A DNA stretch of 64,000 nt from Enterococcus wangshanyuanii (GTDB taxonomy: Bacteria > Bacillota > Bacilli > Lactobacillales > Enterococcaceae). Shown here one piece after another: positions 54,470 through 63,608 of the stretch. The notes below the pieces were generated by a model. The model worked only from the letters and a program-made list of their open reading frames with translations, was not told where the DNA came from and ran no database searches. Both the position numbers and the translations under genes were made by a program. The stretch spans positions 62,001 through 126,000 of the forward strand of contig NZ_CP021874.1 in the NCBI RefSeq assembly GCF_002197645.1. The letters run 5' to 3'. Positions within the stretch are counted from its first letter, which is position 1; each line of letters starts with the position of its first letter.

Positions 54470-55043
54470 AATGCCTATGATGGTCCAGATTGGTTCTACA
54501 GGTCGTAACAGTGGGAAGACAACGATTGCGAAAACTTTAATAGAAAAAGGACAACCATTTTTCCCTATCTATGGGCTAAAAGTCATTACGATCAGCGGGG
54601 CTAAAGGGAAATGTCAACGAGGAGAAACTGGCTGTGGGATATGTACAAGTATTGACGAAGGGTATGAATTGATCGAAGAAAAAAACGCCAGTGGTTCCAA
54701 AGATACGATGCAGCTATTAAGAGCAGGGTGTGAAAAGGTCTATTTACTAAAGGTTTTTTACGATCATTTATTGGAAGGTCTTTTAGCTTTTCAAGAAGTA
54801 GTTCCTGCAGATACAGTGGTTGTTTGTGAATCAAATTCTGTTCGTGAGGTCGTTGAACCTGGATTATTTATCATGATGAATAATCAAAAAGGAATGAAGA
54901 AAACGGCAGCAAAAGTGATCGACCAAGCGGATTTGATTTTAAATTCTCCAGAATTGCCCAATCATTTCGGTCTCATCAAAACAAATTCGGGTATTTATTA
55001 TAACAAAAAGGATAAGGATAGGAGAGCAAAAATATGGGGTTAA
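54456..55043 (+). CDS. P-loop NTPase, MobB-like, with Cys cluster
   Basis: A 195-residue soluble protein. The N terminus has the P-loop GSTGRNSGKTT (G13-T23), as in MobB, which binds GTP and helps MobA. The rest does not show classic MobB features; KCQRGETGCGICTS (four Cys in the segment around residues 52-65) could bind a metal or Fe-S cluster. The operon position between fdhC and the dehydrogenase subunits suggests a role in cofactor or metal insertion. The start at 54456 has AGGTGG upstream. It overlaps the nuoE-like gene by ten bases. Confidence 0.65.
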   Translation: MKKLEMPMMVQIGSTGRNSGKTTIAKTLIEKGQPFFPIYGLKVITISGAKGKCQRGETGCGICTSIDEGYELIEEKNASGSKDTMQLLRAGCEKVYLLKVFYDHLLEGLLAFQEVVPADTVVVCESNSVREVVEPGLFIMMNNQKGMKKTAAKVIDQADLILNSPELPNHFGLIKTNSGIYYNKKDKDRRAKIWG

Positions 55044-55519
55044 GTTTGAAAGAGAAAGAAGCAATTATTTTTGAAAATGATTCTGATCCACAACGCATAT
55101 TAAATATTTTCCTCGACATTCAATTTGCGTCAGAAGAAGGATATATCGATGAAGAAACAGCAAAGCTGGTTGGCAGTCATTTGGGTTTATCTGAAGCGCG
55201 TGTTTATGAGCTGTTAAGTTTTTACGCTATTTTAAAGACAGAACCACAAGCAAAATATGTCCTTAAAATTTGTAATAGCACTCCTTGTTTGTATACAGGA
55301 GGAGACATGCTGGCGGAAGTATTAGAAACGATTCTAGAGGTTCCGATCGATCAGGCAACGCCGGATGGGTTATTTATGTATCATAGTATTCCTTGTATTG
55401 GTGCATGTGATCAAGGTCCAGTCATTAAAATCAAAGATACAGTATTTAGTGATTTGACAGAAGAAAAAGTATATCAGCTGATCGACGACTTACGCAATGG
55501 CCGCTATCAGGATCTATAG
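55034..55519 (+). CDS. NuoE-like [2Fe-2S] subunit of NAD-dependent formate dehydrogenase
   Basis: A 161-residue thioredoxin-like ferredoxin subunit homologous to the 24-kDa subunit of complex I and FdsG. The [2Fe-2S] ligands are C80, C85 (CNSTPC) and C121, C125 (CIGAC), the standard C-x4-C...C-x3-C spacing. It passes electrons between the NuoF-like subunit and the rest. It overlaps the upstream gene and precedes the NuoF-like gene by 11 bases. Confidence 0.9.
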   Translation: MGLSLKEKEAIIFENDSDPQRILNIFLDIQFASEEGYIDEETAKLVGSHLGLSEARVYELLSFYAILKTEPQAKYVLKICNSTPCLYTGGDMLAEVLETILEVPIDQATPDGLFMYHSIPCIGACDQGPVIKIKDTVFSDLTEEKVYQLIDDLRNGRYQDL

Positions 55520-55530
55520 GAGGAAAAGAG

Positions 55531-56829
55531 ATGATCAAACGAAATCAACCTGTTTTGCTGGAACGAGTCAACAAGATGAAACATGCGACGGATGTGGCAG
55601 AATATGAACGTTATCAAGGCTTTGAAGGACTGAAAAAGGCAATAGAAATGGATAAAGAAACCATTTTAGATGAACTGGATATTGCTCATTTACGCGGCAG
55701 AGGCGGAGCTGCTTTTCCTTTAGGCAAAAAGTGGCGACACTTGTACGGCTCCAAAGGAGATACAAAATATATCGTATGTAATGCTGACGAAGGTGAGCCG
55801 GGAACATTTAAAGATAAAGCATTGCTGGAACATGATCCACTTAGCGTGATCGAAGGAATGGTTATTGCAGGATACTTATTTTCTGCTAAGGCTGGCTATA
55901 TCTATATGCGGGGAGAGTATCGACGCATTCAAAAGATTTTTCAAGAAGCATTGGATCATGCAGAAGCAGCAGGTTTTTTAGGTGATGATATCTTAGGTAT
56001 CGAAGGCTTCAATTATAAAATTACGATTATTTCAGGAGCAGGGGCTTATGTATGTGGTGAAAATTCAGCTCTACTAAATTCAATTGAAGGTAAAACGGGG
56101 CGACCAAGAGTAAAACCGCCTCATTTAGCAGATGTGGGGTTGTATTTAAAACCTACATTAGTCAATAATGTTGAATCTTTTGCGGGGATTCCTGTGATTT
56201 TGCGAGAAGGCGGACAGGCCTATCGTGATTTAGGCACCGAAGATGGCGGTGGAACAAAATTGATTTGTTTATCTGGTCATGTGAAAAATCGAGGATTGTA
56301 TGAAGTAAACTTAGGGACTCCTTTACATGAAATCATCTATTCAGAAGAGTATGGGGGCGGATCATCTACAGGGAATCCATTGAAATTTATTCATTTTGGC
56401 GGACAATCTGGACCGATCGGTGCTGTTAAAAATTTAGATGACTGTATCTATTCATACGAAGGGCTCTGGGAGAAGAATTTGTCGATCGGCTCAGGGGCTA
56501 TCGTTGTTATGGATGATCAGGTCAGTATTGTTGATTACTTGGTACAAGTAGCAGGCTTTTTTGCACATGAATCTTGTGGAAAATGCACGCCCTGTCGTTT
56601 AGGAACAACGAGAATCTTAGAATTATTGACGAAATTCAATAAGAAACAGGCGGAATCAGGTGATCTTGAACGTCTTGAACATATGCTGACACATGTCACG
56701 AATCTTTCAGCGTGCGGCTTAGGTCAATCTGTAGCGAATCCGATGAGAAGCGGTTTAGACTATTTTCCAGAAGAATTTGAAGCTGGACTGAAAGAAGCTG
56801 CTATACCAGTTAAAGGGGGGCTTTGGTAA
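55531..56829 (+). CDS. NuoF-like NADH-binding subunit of formate dehydrogenase
   Basis: A 432-residue flavoprotein like NuoF/FdsB. It has the NADH site GRGGAAFPLGKKW (residues ~56-68), FMN site CNADEGEPGTFKDK (~83-96) and SGAGAYVCGENSALLNSIEG (168-187, GAGAYVCGE core). The [4Fe-4S] ligands are C349, C352, C355 and C395. It would reduce NAD+ with electrons from formate. AGGAGG ribosome binding site. Unlike FdsB, no extra N-terminal thioredoxin domain is visible; that role is played by the separate NuoE-like gene. Confidence 0.92.
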   Translation: MIKRNQPVLLERVNKMKHATDVAEYERYQGFEGLKKAIEMDKETILDELDIAHLRGRGGAAFPLGKKWRHLYGSKGDTKYIVCNADEGEPGTFKDKALLEHDPLSVIEGMVIAGYLFSAKAGYIYMRGEYRRIQKIFQEALDHAEAAGFLGDDILGIEGFNYKITIISGAGAYVCGENSALLNSIEGKTGRPRVKPPHLADVGLYLKPTLVNNVESFAGIPVILREGGQAYRDLGTEDGGGTKLICLSGHVKNRGLYEVNLGTPLHEIIYSEEYGGGSSTGNPLKFIHFGGQSGPIGAVKNLDDCIYSYEGLWEKNLSIGSGAIVVMDDQVSIVDYLVQVAGFFAHESCGKCTPCRLGTTRILELLTKFNKKQAESGDLERLEHMLTHVTNLSACGLGQSVANPMRSGLDYFPEEFEAGLKEAAIPVKGGLW

Positions 56830-56830
56830 T

Positions 56831-59551
56831 ATGGAAACGATAATCAAAACACAAACAGTGACCATGTCTATCGATGGGCAACAGGTTACTGTACCGAAGG
56901 GAACAACAGTATTAGAAGCTGCAAAGACGCTTGGTATCGATATTCCTACATTGTGTCACTTAAAAGAACTGGCTCCGGATGGCTCTTGCCGCATGTGTGT
57001 GGTAGAGGTTGAAGGCGGAAGAAAAGGTGGACTGAATACGGCTTGTACAGCACATTGCCAAGAAGGTATGGTAGTTCATACAGGATCACCAAGAGTCAAT
57101 GATTCCCGTCGTTTCATCTTAGATCTATTATTGAGCAATCATAAGTTAGAATGCTTTTCTTGCGGGAAAAACGGCGATTGTAAATTACAGGACTACTGTA
57201 TGGAATACGGTATTGATGATACTACCTTTACAGAAGGAAAAAGAATGCCGTGTCACCAAGAGGACACCAGTAACCCTTTCTTTACCTATGATCCTGAAAA
57301 ATGCATCATGTGCCGTAAGTGTTCGAGAGTGTGCCAATTACGTCAAGGTAGAGATGTGATCAGTATTGCTAAACGCGGATTTGATACAAAAATGACACCA
57401 AGCTATGAAGCTTCCTTTGATCAATCTTTATGTGAATCTTGTGGAAATTGCGTGTCAGTTTGTCCAACAGGTGCATTAGTGGCGAAAGAGCGCAAAACCC
57501 ATAGAGCATGGGAAACGAAAAAAATTCCAACGACCTGCCCGCATTGTGGAACTGGGTGCCAAATGAATTTAGTAGTCAAAGGAAACAAGCTGGTTGGTGT
57601 TGAACCGATCAATGGTGCAGCAAATAAAAATCTTTTATGCGTAAAAGGGAAATTTGCTTGCTACAAATTTGTCGGCTCAGGGGATCGATTGACTGAACCT
57701 TTGATCAAGCGTAATGGTGTTTTTGAACCTGCGACTTGGGATGAAGCATTGACTTTAGTGGCAGATAAATTCAAACAAATCAAAGCGAATGACGGACCAG
57801 ATGCTCTTGCAGGTTTTTCTTGCTCCCGCTCGATCAATGAAGATAATTATGTGTTTCAAAAAATGGTTCGAGCAGCGTTTGGTACGAATAATGTCGATAA
57901 CTGCGCCCGAGTGTGTCACTCAGCCTCTGTTCACGGGTTAGCACATACCTTAGGTTCTGGTGCAATGACAAATCCAATTGCCGATATTACGACAGATGTC
58001 GATGTGATTTTACTCGTGGGCTCTAATCCAGAAGAAGCTCATCCTGTGATCGGCGCTCAAATTCGTCAAGCGATGCAGCGTGGTACCAAAGTGATCGTTG
58101 TTGATCCAAGAAAGATCGATCTAGTTAAAAACAGTGAATTACATTTGCAGATCCAAGCAGGGACCAATGTCGCTTTTGCAAACGGTATGATGCATGTGAT
58201 CTTGAAAGAAGGCTTAGCAGATCGTAAATTTATCGAGGAAAAAACAGAAGGTTTTGAAGCATTAGAGCAACTAGTCGCAGAATACACACCGGAAAAAGTA
58301 GCCGAAATTTGTCATATCGAAGCAGATGATCTAATCAAAGCAGCCAGACTATATGCTACAGCTGAAAAAGCACCGATTATTTACTGTTTAGGTGTAACTG
58401 AGCATTCTACCGGAACCGAAGGCGTTATGAGTATGTCTAATATGGCAATGTTAGTCGGAAAAATCGGGAAGCCCGGCTGTGGTGTCAATCCTTTACGTGG
58501 TCAAAACAATGTACAAGGAGCTTGTGATATGGGCTGTATGCCATTTGATTTCCCTGGGTATCAAAAAGTCGCGAATCCGGAAGTCATCGAAAAATTTGAA
58601 AAAGCTTGGAATGTTAAGCTGAATCGAACTGTCGGAATGACCTCTACTCAAGTATTGCCGGAAGCTTCTGAAGGGAAAGTAAAGGGATTGTATATCTTTG
58701 GTGAAGATCCGATCGTGACAGATCCTGATACGAATCATGTTCGCCATGCGTTGGAAAGTCTAGAGTTTTTAGTTGTTCAGGAGTTATTTATGACAGAAAC
58801 TGCAGCGTATGCGGATGTTGTATTACCGGGCATCAGTTATGCTGAAAAAGATGGGACGTTCACAAATACTGAGCGGAGAGTTCAAAGAGTTAGAAAAGCA
58901 GTTGAACCAAAAGGAAGCGCGCGTCAAGATTTTGAGATTTTCTGTGAGGTGATGACTCGCCTAGGCTATCCTTGTCATTATGATTCAGCTAAAGAAATCA
59001 TGGAAGAAATTGCTGCAGTAACACCAACTTTTGGTGGTATCACTTATGAGCGTCTGGAAGAAACCGGAGGACTGCAATGGCCTTGTCGTACCTTAGATGA
59101 TCCTGGAACGCCAATTATGCACGTAGGTAATTTTACGCGTGGTAAAGGTCTATTTATGGCTATCCCATACAAAAAAGCAAGAGAGTTGCCGGATGAACAG
59201 TATCCATATTTAATGTCGACTGGTAGAATGCTTTATCACTATAATACGAGAGCGATGACGGGTCGAACAGAAGGAATCAATCAAATTGCTGGTCGTTCAT
59301 ACATTGAGATCAATAGTGTCGATGCTGGTCGTCTTGGAATTCAAGAAGGGGATAAAGTCAAAGTGAGATCAAGACGTGGGACGATCGAAACTTATGCGGC
59401 AGTAGGAAATCGTGTGTTCCCGCAAGAAGTCTTTATGACCTTCCATTTTCCAGATGGAAATGTCAATGAACTGACAAATGCTGTGTTTGATGATATTGCG
59501 ATCATCCCTGAATATAAGGTTTGTGCGGTAGATATCGTTCCAATCAAATAA
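56831..59551 (+). CDS. fdhA: Formate dehydrogenase catalytic subunit (molybdopterin, Cys type)
   Basis: A 906-residue catalytic subunit oxidising formate to CO2. A NuoG-like N-terminal domain has a [2Fe-2S] (C42, C53, C56, C72), a His/Cys [4Fe-4S] (H104, C108, C111, C117) and two ferredoxin-type [4Fe-4S] sites (C158-C168 and C201-C211). The molybdopterin domain starts with C236-P-H-C239...C243 and C270. The active-site CH pair is C362-H363 in ARVCHSAS, encoded by TGT, so this is the Cys, not selenocysteine, form. With the NuoE/NuoF-like subunits it forms an NAD+-dependent complex. It starts one base after the NuoF-like stop. Confidence 0.94.
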   Translation: METIIKTQTVTMSIDGQQVTVPKGTTVLEAAKTLGIDIPTLCHLKELAPDGSCRMCVVEVEGGRKGGLNTACTAHCQEGMVVHTGSPRVNDSRRFILDLLLSNHKLECFSCGKNGDCKLQDYCMEYGIDDTTFTEGKRMPCHQEDTSNPFFTYDPEKCIMCRKCSRVCQLRQGRDVISIAKRGFDTKMTPSYEASFDQSLCESCGNCVSVCPTGALVAKERKTHRAWETKKIPTTCPHCGTGCQMNLVVKGNKLVGVEPINGAANKNLLCVKGKFACYKFVGSGDRLTEPLIKRNGVFEPATWDEALTLVADKFKQIKANDGPDALAGFSCSRSINEDNYVFQKMVRAAFGTNNVDNCARVCHSASVHGLAHTLGSGAMTNPIADITTDVDVILLVGSNPEEAHPVIGAQIRQAMQRGTKVIVVDPRKIDLVKNSELHLQIQAGTNVAFANGMMHVILKEGLADRKFIEEKTEGFEALEQLVAEYTPEKVAEICHIEADDLIKAARLYATAEKAPIIYCLGVTEHSTGTEGVMSMSNMAMLVGKIGKPGCGVNPLRGQNNVQGACDMGCMPFDFPGYQKVANPEVIEKFEKAWNVKLNRTVGMTSTQVLPEASEGKVKGLYIFGEDPIVTDPDTNHVRHALESLEFLVVQELFMTETAAYADVVLPGISYAEKDGTFTNTERRVQRVRKAVEPKGSARQDFEIFCEVMTRLGYPCHYDSAKEIMEEIAAVTPTFGGITYERLEETGGLQWPCRTLDDPGTPIMHVGNFTRGKGLFMAIPYKKARELPDEQYPYLMSTGRMLYHYNTRAMTGRTEGINQIAGRSYIEINSVDAGRLGIQEGDKVKVRSRRGTIETYAAVGNRVFPQEVFMTFHFPDGNVNELTNAVFDDIAIIPEYKVCAVDIVPIK

Positions 59552-59565
59552 GAGGAGGGGCGTCA

Positions 59566-60768
59566 ATGATCGAAGTAGAAGCAGCACAGGAAAAAATTCG
59601 ACAAGCTTTTCCTCGTCAAAATAATAGTGAATCTGTTTCGATTTTAGAAGCTACTGGTCGAGTGTGCGCAGAAGATATTTACGCTAGAGTAGCTGTACCT
59701 ACATTTTCCAGAGCGGGGATGGACGGTTACGCAGTGATTGCCGCCGAAACAGTAGGAGCTAGTGAAGAGCAACCTGTTTGTTTGGCCGTTGTAGGAACCA
59801 TTTATGCAGGGGATCAAGAAATCCAAACAACGGAAAAAAAAGGTGTTGCATATAAGATCATGACTGGAGCACCAATTCCAACAGGTTTTGATGCAGTGAT
59901 CAGGCAAGAATGGACAGACTACGGCATAGAGAAGGTTGAGCTTTATCGTGAGGTAAACAAAGGATTGAATTATGGAGGAATCGGTGAGGATGTTTTTGAA
60001 GGTCAAAAGATTATTTCCAAGGGACAACTGATCAATAGTCGAACGATTGGGATTTTGGCAGCTCAGGGAATGGAAACGGTCTCTGTTTTTCAACCGTTAA
60101 AAGTAGGACTTATCGTAACTGGAACAGAACTTGTTTCAATTGGTGTTCCTCTGACATCTGGAAAAATCTATGACAGCAATCTTTACACGCTCGCTTCTTT
60201 TATCCAATCAGGCAATAGTCAGTTACTCTTCAAGGAACGTTGTCCAGATGATATAAAACAGCTCTCTGAAAGGATCAAAGAAAAAATTTCATCTGTTGAT
60301 GTACTGATTACGACTGGCGGTGTCTCAGTGGGCGAAAAGGATTATTTGCCGGAAGTCATTGATAAAATCGGCGGTCAGCAGCTCTTTCATTGTGTGAATA
60401 TGAAGCCAGGCACACCGGTCATGGCTAGTTGTTATGCTGATTGTTTGATTTTAAGTTTATCAGGGAATCTTTTTGCATCTGTGGTCAATTTACATTTATT
60501 TTATTGGTCATTTTTAGCTCATGCGATGGATTGTGCGGAATTGAACATCCAGACTCGAAAGGTGCGACTTGCTTCTGATTTAAAGTATTCAGGTATTCGC
60601 CGATTTATTCGAGCGTATGAAAAAGATGGAGTAGTTTCACTTATTTCAGACCAGCATTTTTCGTCTGTCTTTCACAATACACTGGAGACGAACTGCTTAA
60701 TCGATCAGCCGGCAAAAACATCTTTAAAACAAGGGGAGAATGTGACTGTTTATTATTGGAAGCTTTGA
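59566..60768 (+). CDS. moeA: Molybdopterin molybdenumtransferase MoeA
   Basis: A 400-residue enzyme that inserts molybdate into adenylated molybdopterin. Landmarks: SRAGMDGYAV (residues ~47-56), MTGAPIPTGFDAVI (~101-114), TGTELV, ITTGGVSVGEKDYLP (catalytic region, ~246-260) and LSGNLFAS. AGAGGAGGGG precedes the ATG; the in-frame upstream codons overlap fdhA. Last gene of the mobA-fdh operon; further cofactor genes (moaC onward) follow after the M60 gene. Confidence 0.92.
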   Translation: MIEVEAAQEKIRQAFPRQNNSESVSILEATGRVCAEDIYARVAVPTFSRAGMDGYAVIAAETVGASEEQPVCLAVVGTIYAGDQEIQTTEKKGVAYKIMTGAPIPTGFDAVIRQEWTDYGIEKVELYREVNKGLNYGGIGEDVFEGQKIISKGQLINSRTIGILAAQGMETVSVFQPLKVGLIVTGTELVSIGVPLTSGKIYDSNLYTLASFIQSGNSQLLFKERCPDDIKQLSERIKEKISSVDVLITTGGVSVGEKDYLPEVIDKIGGQQLFHCVNMKPGTPVMASCYADCLILSLSGNLFASVVNLHLFYWSFLAHAMDCAELNIQTRKVRLASDLKYSGIRRFIRAYEKDGVVSLISDQHFSSVFHNTLETNCLIDQPAKTSLKQGENVTVYYWKL

Positions 60769-60801
60769 AAAAAATTTTGGCAGAACAATTTAATGATAAA
60801 A

Positions 60802-60845
60802 AAAGAAAGTACTCCCAAGCATTATCGGGAATACTTTCTTTTTTA
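60802..60845. terminator. Bidirectional terminator between moeA and the M60 gene
   Basis: AAAGAAAGTACTCCC (60802-60816) pairs with GGGAATACTTTCTTT (60827-60841), with one G-U pair and flanking A/T runs for both strands. Confidence 0.85.
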
Positions 60846-60869
60846 GTGCAGCTTTTCATTCATTAGAAG

Positions 60870-63290
60870 CTATTTTTTGATTCTGTAATTGCCGCTGGAA
60901 TGTCTTATCTCTAGCTCATAAGAATTTTCTGCTGTGCTAGTTTTGCTGGTAACAAATACATTATTGATTAATTGCCCGTAATAAGGTTTTCCGTTTGTTA
61001 CTTCTGCCAAATATTTACTATTTTCAATGATAACAATTTTGTAATTTTTGAAAAGATCATTTGCAAAAGTAACCGTCACTTTATTATTGTCCAAGTTTAT
61101 TTCAGCAATCATTGATTCAAAAAACAATTGTTGTGCCGCGTTAAGTTTTTGAGTCAATGTTTCTTTTACTCTGCCCGTCGTTTGTCCGACTTGGGCACGT
61201 AAGCTGTCTAGTTTTTCTTGTGTGACACTTGGATCCAGCTGATTGTCTGCAGTGACCAATGCGTTTATTTCATTTTTTAATAGAAGCTCTGATTTCTTGA
61301 TTTCTGTTACAGTGTAAGTTTTATGTGGAAGACGGAATTGTACGGCGAAACTGTCTTGATCCATCTTATTAGCCATACGTAAGCTGTTTCCAGATAAACT
61401 ACTGTAATACGGATTTCCTTTAGCAACTTCTGCAATATATTTATTATTGCCTAAGATGACGATTTTATTATAAGCTTTAAATCTATTATCAAAGAAATCG
61501 ACCTGAAGAACACCCTGTTCATTTAAAGTGATATCATCAATCAAATAGTCTAAATATCTTTCCTCTAAAGTTTCTAACAAGGATAACAGTTCCTCTTTGA
61601 TTATAGTATCTGTAACAGTATTTATTTTCCCTCTCAGATCATCCAACTTAGCTTGATCAATCGTCTTAATTATTTCGCCGCCTAAATGAAGGTATTCAGT
61701 AAGCTGTTTTTTTAACTGATCAGTGACGATAGAACCTCTGTAAAGTTGGAATGTGCCATCTGCATTTCTTGTTTCGATACGGATAACATCGGTTGCTTCC
61801 AATTGAATATTTCTTGCCCAGGTATTTTGGTTTAAATAGCTGTAGGCAGGTTTTTTATTCGTCAGTTCTGCAATATACTGATCATTTTTGATTAATACCA
61901 TTTTTTGCCCTTCAAAAATATCATTTTGATAAGTTGTAAGAGCAATATTTATTCTATAATCAGAAAGAGAAATCGCATTAAACAAACGCATAGGTAATTT
62001 TTTATTTGTCTTATTATCATTTAACCAAATCTGCTCTGGTAATTTATTCAATTGTTCATTTTTTTCTCTTGTGGCGTCATCGATGCTAAATCCCCATTGC
62101 TCAAAATAAGGTGTCATATCATAACCAGTGATTGTGGAAACAGTTGTCATAAAATTCTGTATGCGCTCAGCGTCAGTTGAATAAGACAGCTGATTTTCAC
62201 GATAATATTGGTGTAAAATAGGATAAAACTGATCACCAAATGTGTTTGATAATTGTCCAAAAAAGACCATTTTTAACTCGTTGCTTTGTTTTTCAAAGTC
62301 TTTGTCTTTTGAATTTAGATAGGAATGCATTTGCGGATAATGTTTATCTAGAGCACCTATTTTTCCAGTGACTTCTTTTTCAGCAGCCATTGAATAGATA
62401 TTTACAGTGGATTCTGTTACTGATCCCCATTTCCAAGGACTTTGTTGTCTCTGATGGCCACTTTCATGCCAAATCCCCCAACCATTATTGGTTTGCAGTA
62501 ATCTACTTATTGCTGCATCGCCATTAAAGCCCAGATATTCATTCGTTGCATACATATACATTTTAGATACTTCAATAAAATGTTGAAAATGTCGATCAGT
62601 ATAATTCAGAGGATTGCCAGTATCACTAATTCCCGAAACACGATCTTGTGCTAATAAAAATTTGTCAAAATACTCCATCAGCTGTTTAGGATCTTTAAGA
62701 TATTTTTTTGCTCGGGCATAGCTAACAGTGATCATTGCTTTATTACTCACTAGCTGTACGTCAGCAGCATCTGTTTGTTCTTCCATTTGTTTTTGAAAGT
62801 CACTGACACTCGTCGCGTTTAAATCAAAATAAGGCATCGAGCCTGTTGCTCCTGAAATCGTTACTAATGCGCTGCCGCTATCATTTGGATTTGTGATGTA
62901 GATAGCCCCGTCATTTTCTACAGCAATGACATTTTCCCCACGGTTTAAACGAACACGTTTTTCTGTGTTACGTGCAGGTGTTCCTATCACTAATTCAAGA
63001 GAATCTTGATCGCTCACATTGACGTGTAACATATCGCCTTTTTTTCCATATAATCCCGAAGCTTCTAAGCTAGAATAGCGTAGTGTTCGTAGCTGTCGTT
63101 TTTGTTCATTTGCAGCGTTTCCTCGACCTAAAAACACTTTACGTACTTCTTTTCGCTCAGAAGTCTGCAACGTTTTTGATTGAGTTTCAGCTGTTGCTTC
63201 TTTTGTTTCGTTTGACTCTTCTGCATATGTTTCGCTGTTTCCTAAAATGGCCAGAGAAAATAGCAGACAAACAGGTATCCATTTTTTCAT
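60870..63290 (-). CDS. Secreted M60-family metallopeptidase (mucinase/enhancin-like)
   Basis: An 806-residue exported zinc peptidase. The signal peptide MKKWIPVCLLFSLAILG is probably cleaved near ETYA-EES. The M60 core contains HESGH (residues 275-279), with the distal Glu in SVTEST. After residue ~430, three copies of a ~60-residue module recur, each with (K/Q)YIAEV/L or KYLAEV followed by a PYY/PAY...L motif. They resemble mucin/carbohydrate-binding repeats and are separated by helical linkers. Enzymes of this family cleave O-glycosylated mucins. No LPXTG, so it is released. The start at 63290 has AAGAAGGAAG upstream. It sits against the direction of the molybdenum genes. Confidence 0.82.
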   Translation of the reverse strand: MKKWIPVCLLFSLAILGNSETYAEESNETKEATAETQSKTLQTSERKEVRKVFLGRGNAANEQKRQLRTLRYSSLEASGLYGKKGDMLHVNVSDQDSLELVIGTPARNTEKRVRLNRGENVIAVENDGAIYITNPNDSGSALVTISGATGSMPYFDLNATSVSDFQKQMEEQTDAADVQLVSNKAMITVSYARAKKYLKDPKQLMEYFDKFLLAQDRVSGISDTGNPLNYTDRHFQHFIEVSKMYMYATNEYLGFNGDAAISRLLQTNNGWGIWHESGHQRQQSPWKWGSVTESTVNIYSMAAEKEVTGKIGALDKHYPQMHSYLNSKDKDFEKQSNELKMVFFGQLSNTFGDQFYPILHQYYRENQLSYSTDAERIQNFMTTVSTITGYDMTPYFEQWGFSIDDATREKNEQLNKLPEQIWLNDNKTNKKLPMRLFNAISLSDYRINIALTTYQNDIFEGQKMVLIKNDQYIAELTNKKPAYSYLNQNTWARNIQLEATDVIRIETRNADGTFQLYRGSIVTDQLKKQLTEYLHLGGEIIKTIDQAKLDDLRGKINTVTDTIIKEELLSLLETLEERYLDYLIDDITLNEQGVLQVDFFDNRFKAYNKIVILGNNKYIAEVAKGNPYYSSLSGNSLRMANKMDQDSFAVQFRLPHKTYTVTEIKKSELLLKNEINALVTADNQLDPSVTQEKLDSLRAQVGQTTGRVKETLTQKLNAAQQLFFESMIAEINLDNNKVTVTFANDLFKNYKIVIIENSKYLAEVTNGKPYYGQLINNVFVTSKTSTAENSYELEIRHSSGNYRIKK

Positions 63291-63317
63291 TTTCTTCCTT
63301 CTTTCGTTTTTATTAAA

Positions 63318-63346
63318 GGGAATATTGTTCCCCAAAAAGCATCATA
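63318..63346 (-). promoter_or_regulatory. Candidate promoter and palindrome of the M60 gene
   Basis: TATGAT on the minus strand (63341-63346) is a likely -10; the -35 is weak. GGGAA-CAATA-TTCCC (63318-63332, minus strand) is an inverted repeat near the start site. Confidence 0.35.
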
Positions 63347-63555
63347 CAGCAAAAAAAGAAAAAATAAAAGTATATATTGATAAATAATTATTTCTTTTAG
63401 AATTTTATTTTTATTTTTATATTATTTTCATGTTAAAAAATTAAACTTAAAATTATTTTGAAAGGAATGATAGATGACTGAAAAAAAGAGAGCTGAAAAA
63501 AATTATTTATCGCAGATTGTTTTTTTTTAGCCATAGTGATACACTTGTGATAAAG

Positions 63556-63596
63556 AGAACAAATTGTTCTTTAAATAGGAATGAAAGCGTTTTAAA
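63556..63596 (+). promoter_or_regulatory. Regulatory region of moaC: palindrome and cre-like site
   Basis: The perfect 15-base palindrome AGAACAA-A-TTGTTCT (63556-63570) is followed by ATGAAAGCGTTTTAAA (63581-63596), one mismatch from the CcpA cre consensus. The rest of the 63291-63608 gap is AT-rich with no other recognisable element. Confidence 0.5.
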
Positions 63597-63608
63597 AGAG
63601 GTGCGGAA

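Noticed and set aside
57914..57919. Selenocysteine in the formate dehydrogenase active site
   Set aside because: The active-site codon is TGT (Cys362), and no SECIS is needed.
59644..60093. 149-residue ORF opposite moeA
   Set aside because: Shadow frame of moeA; no family features.
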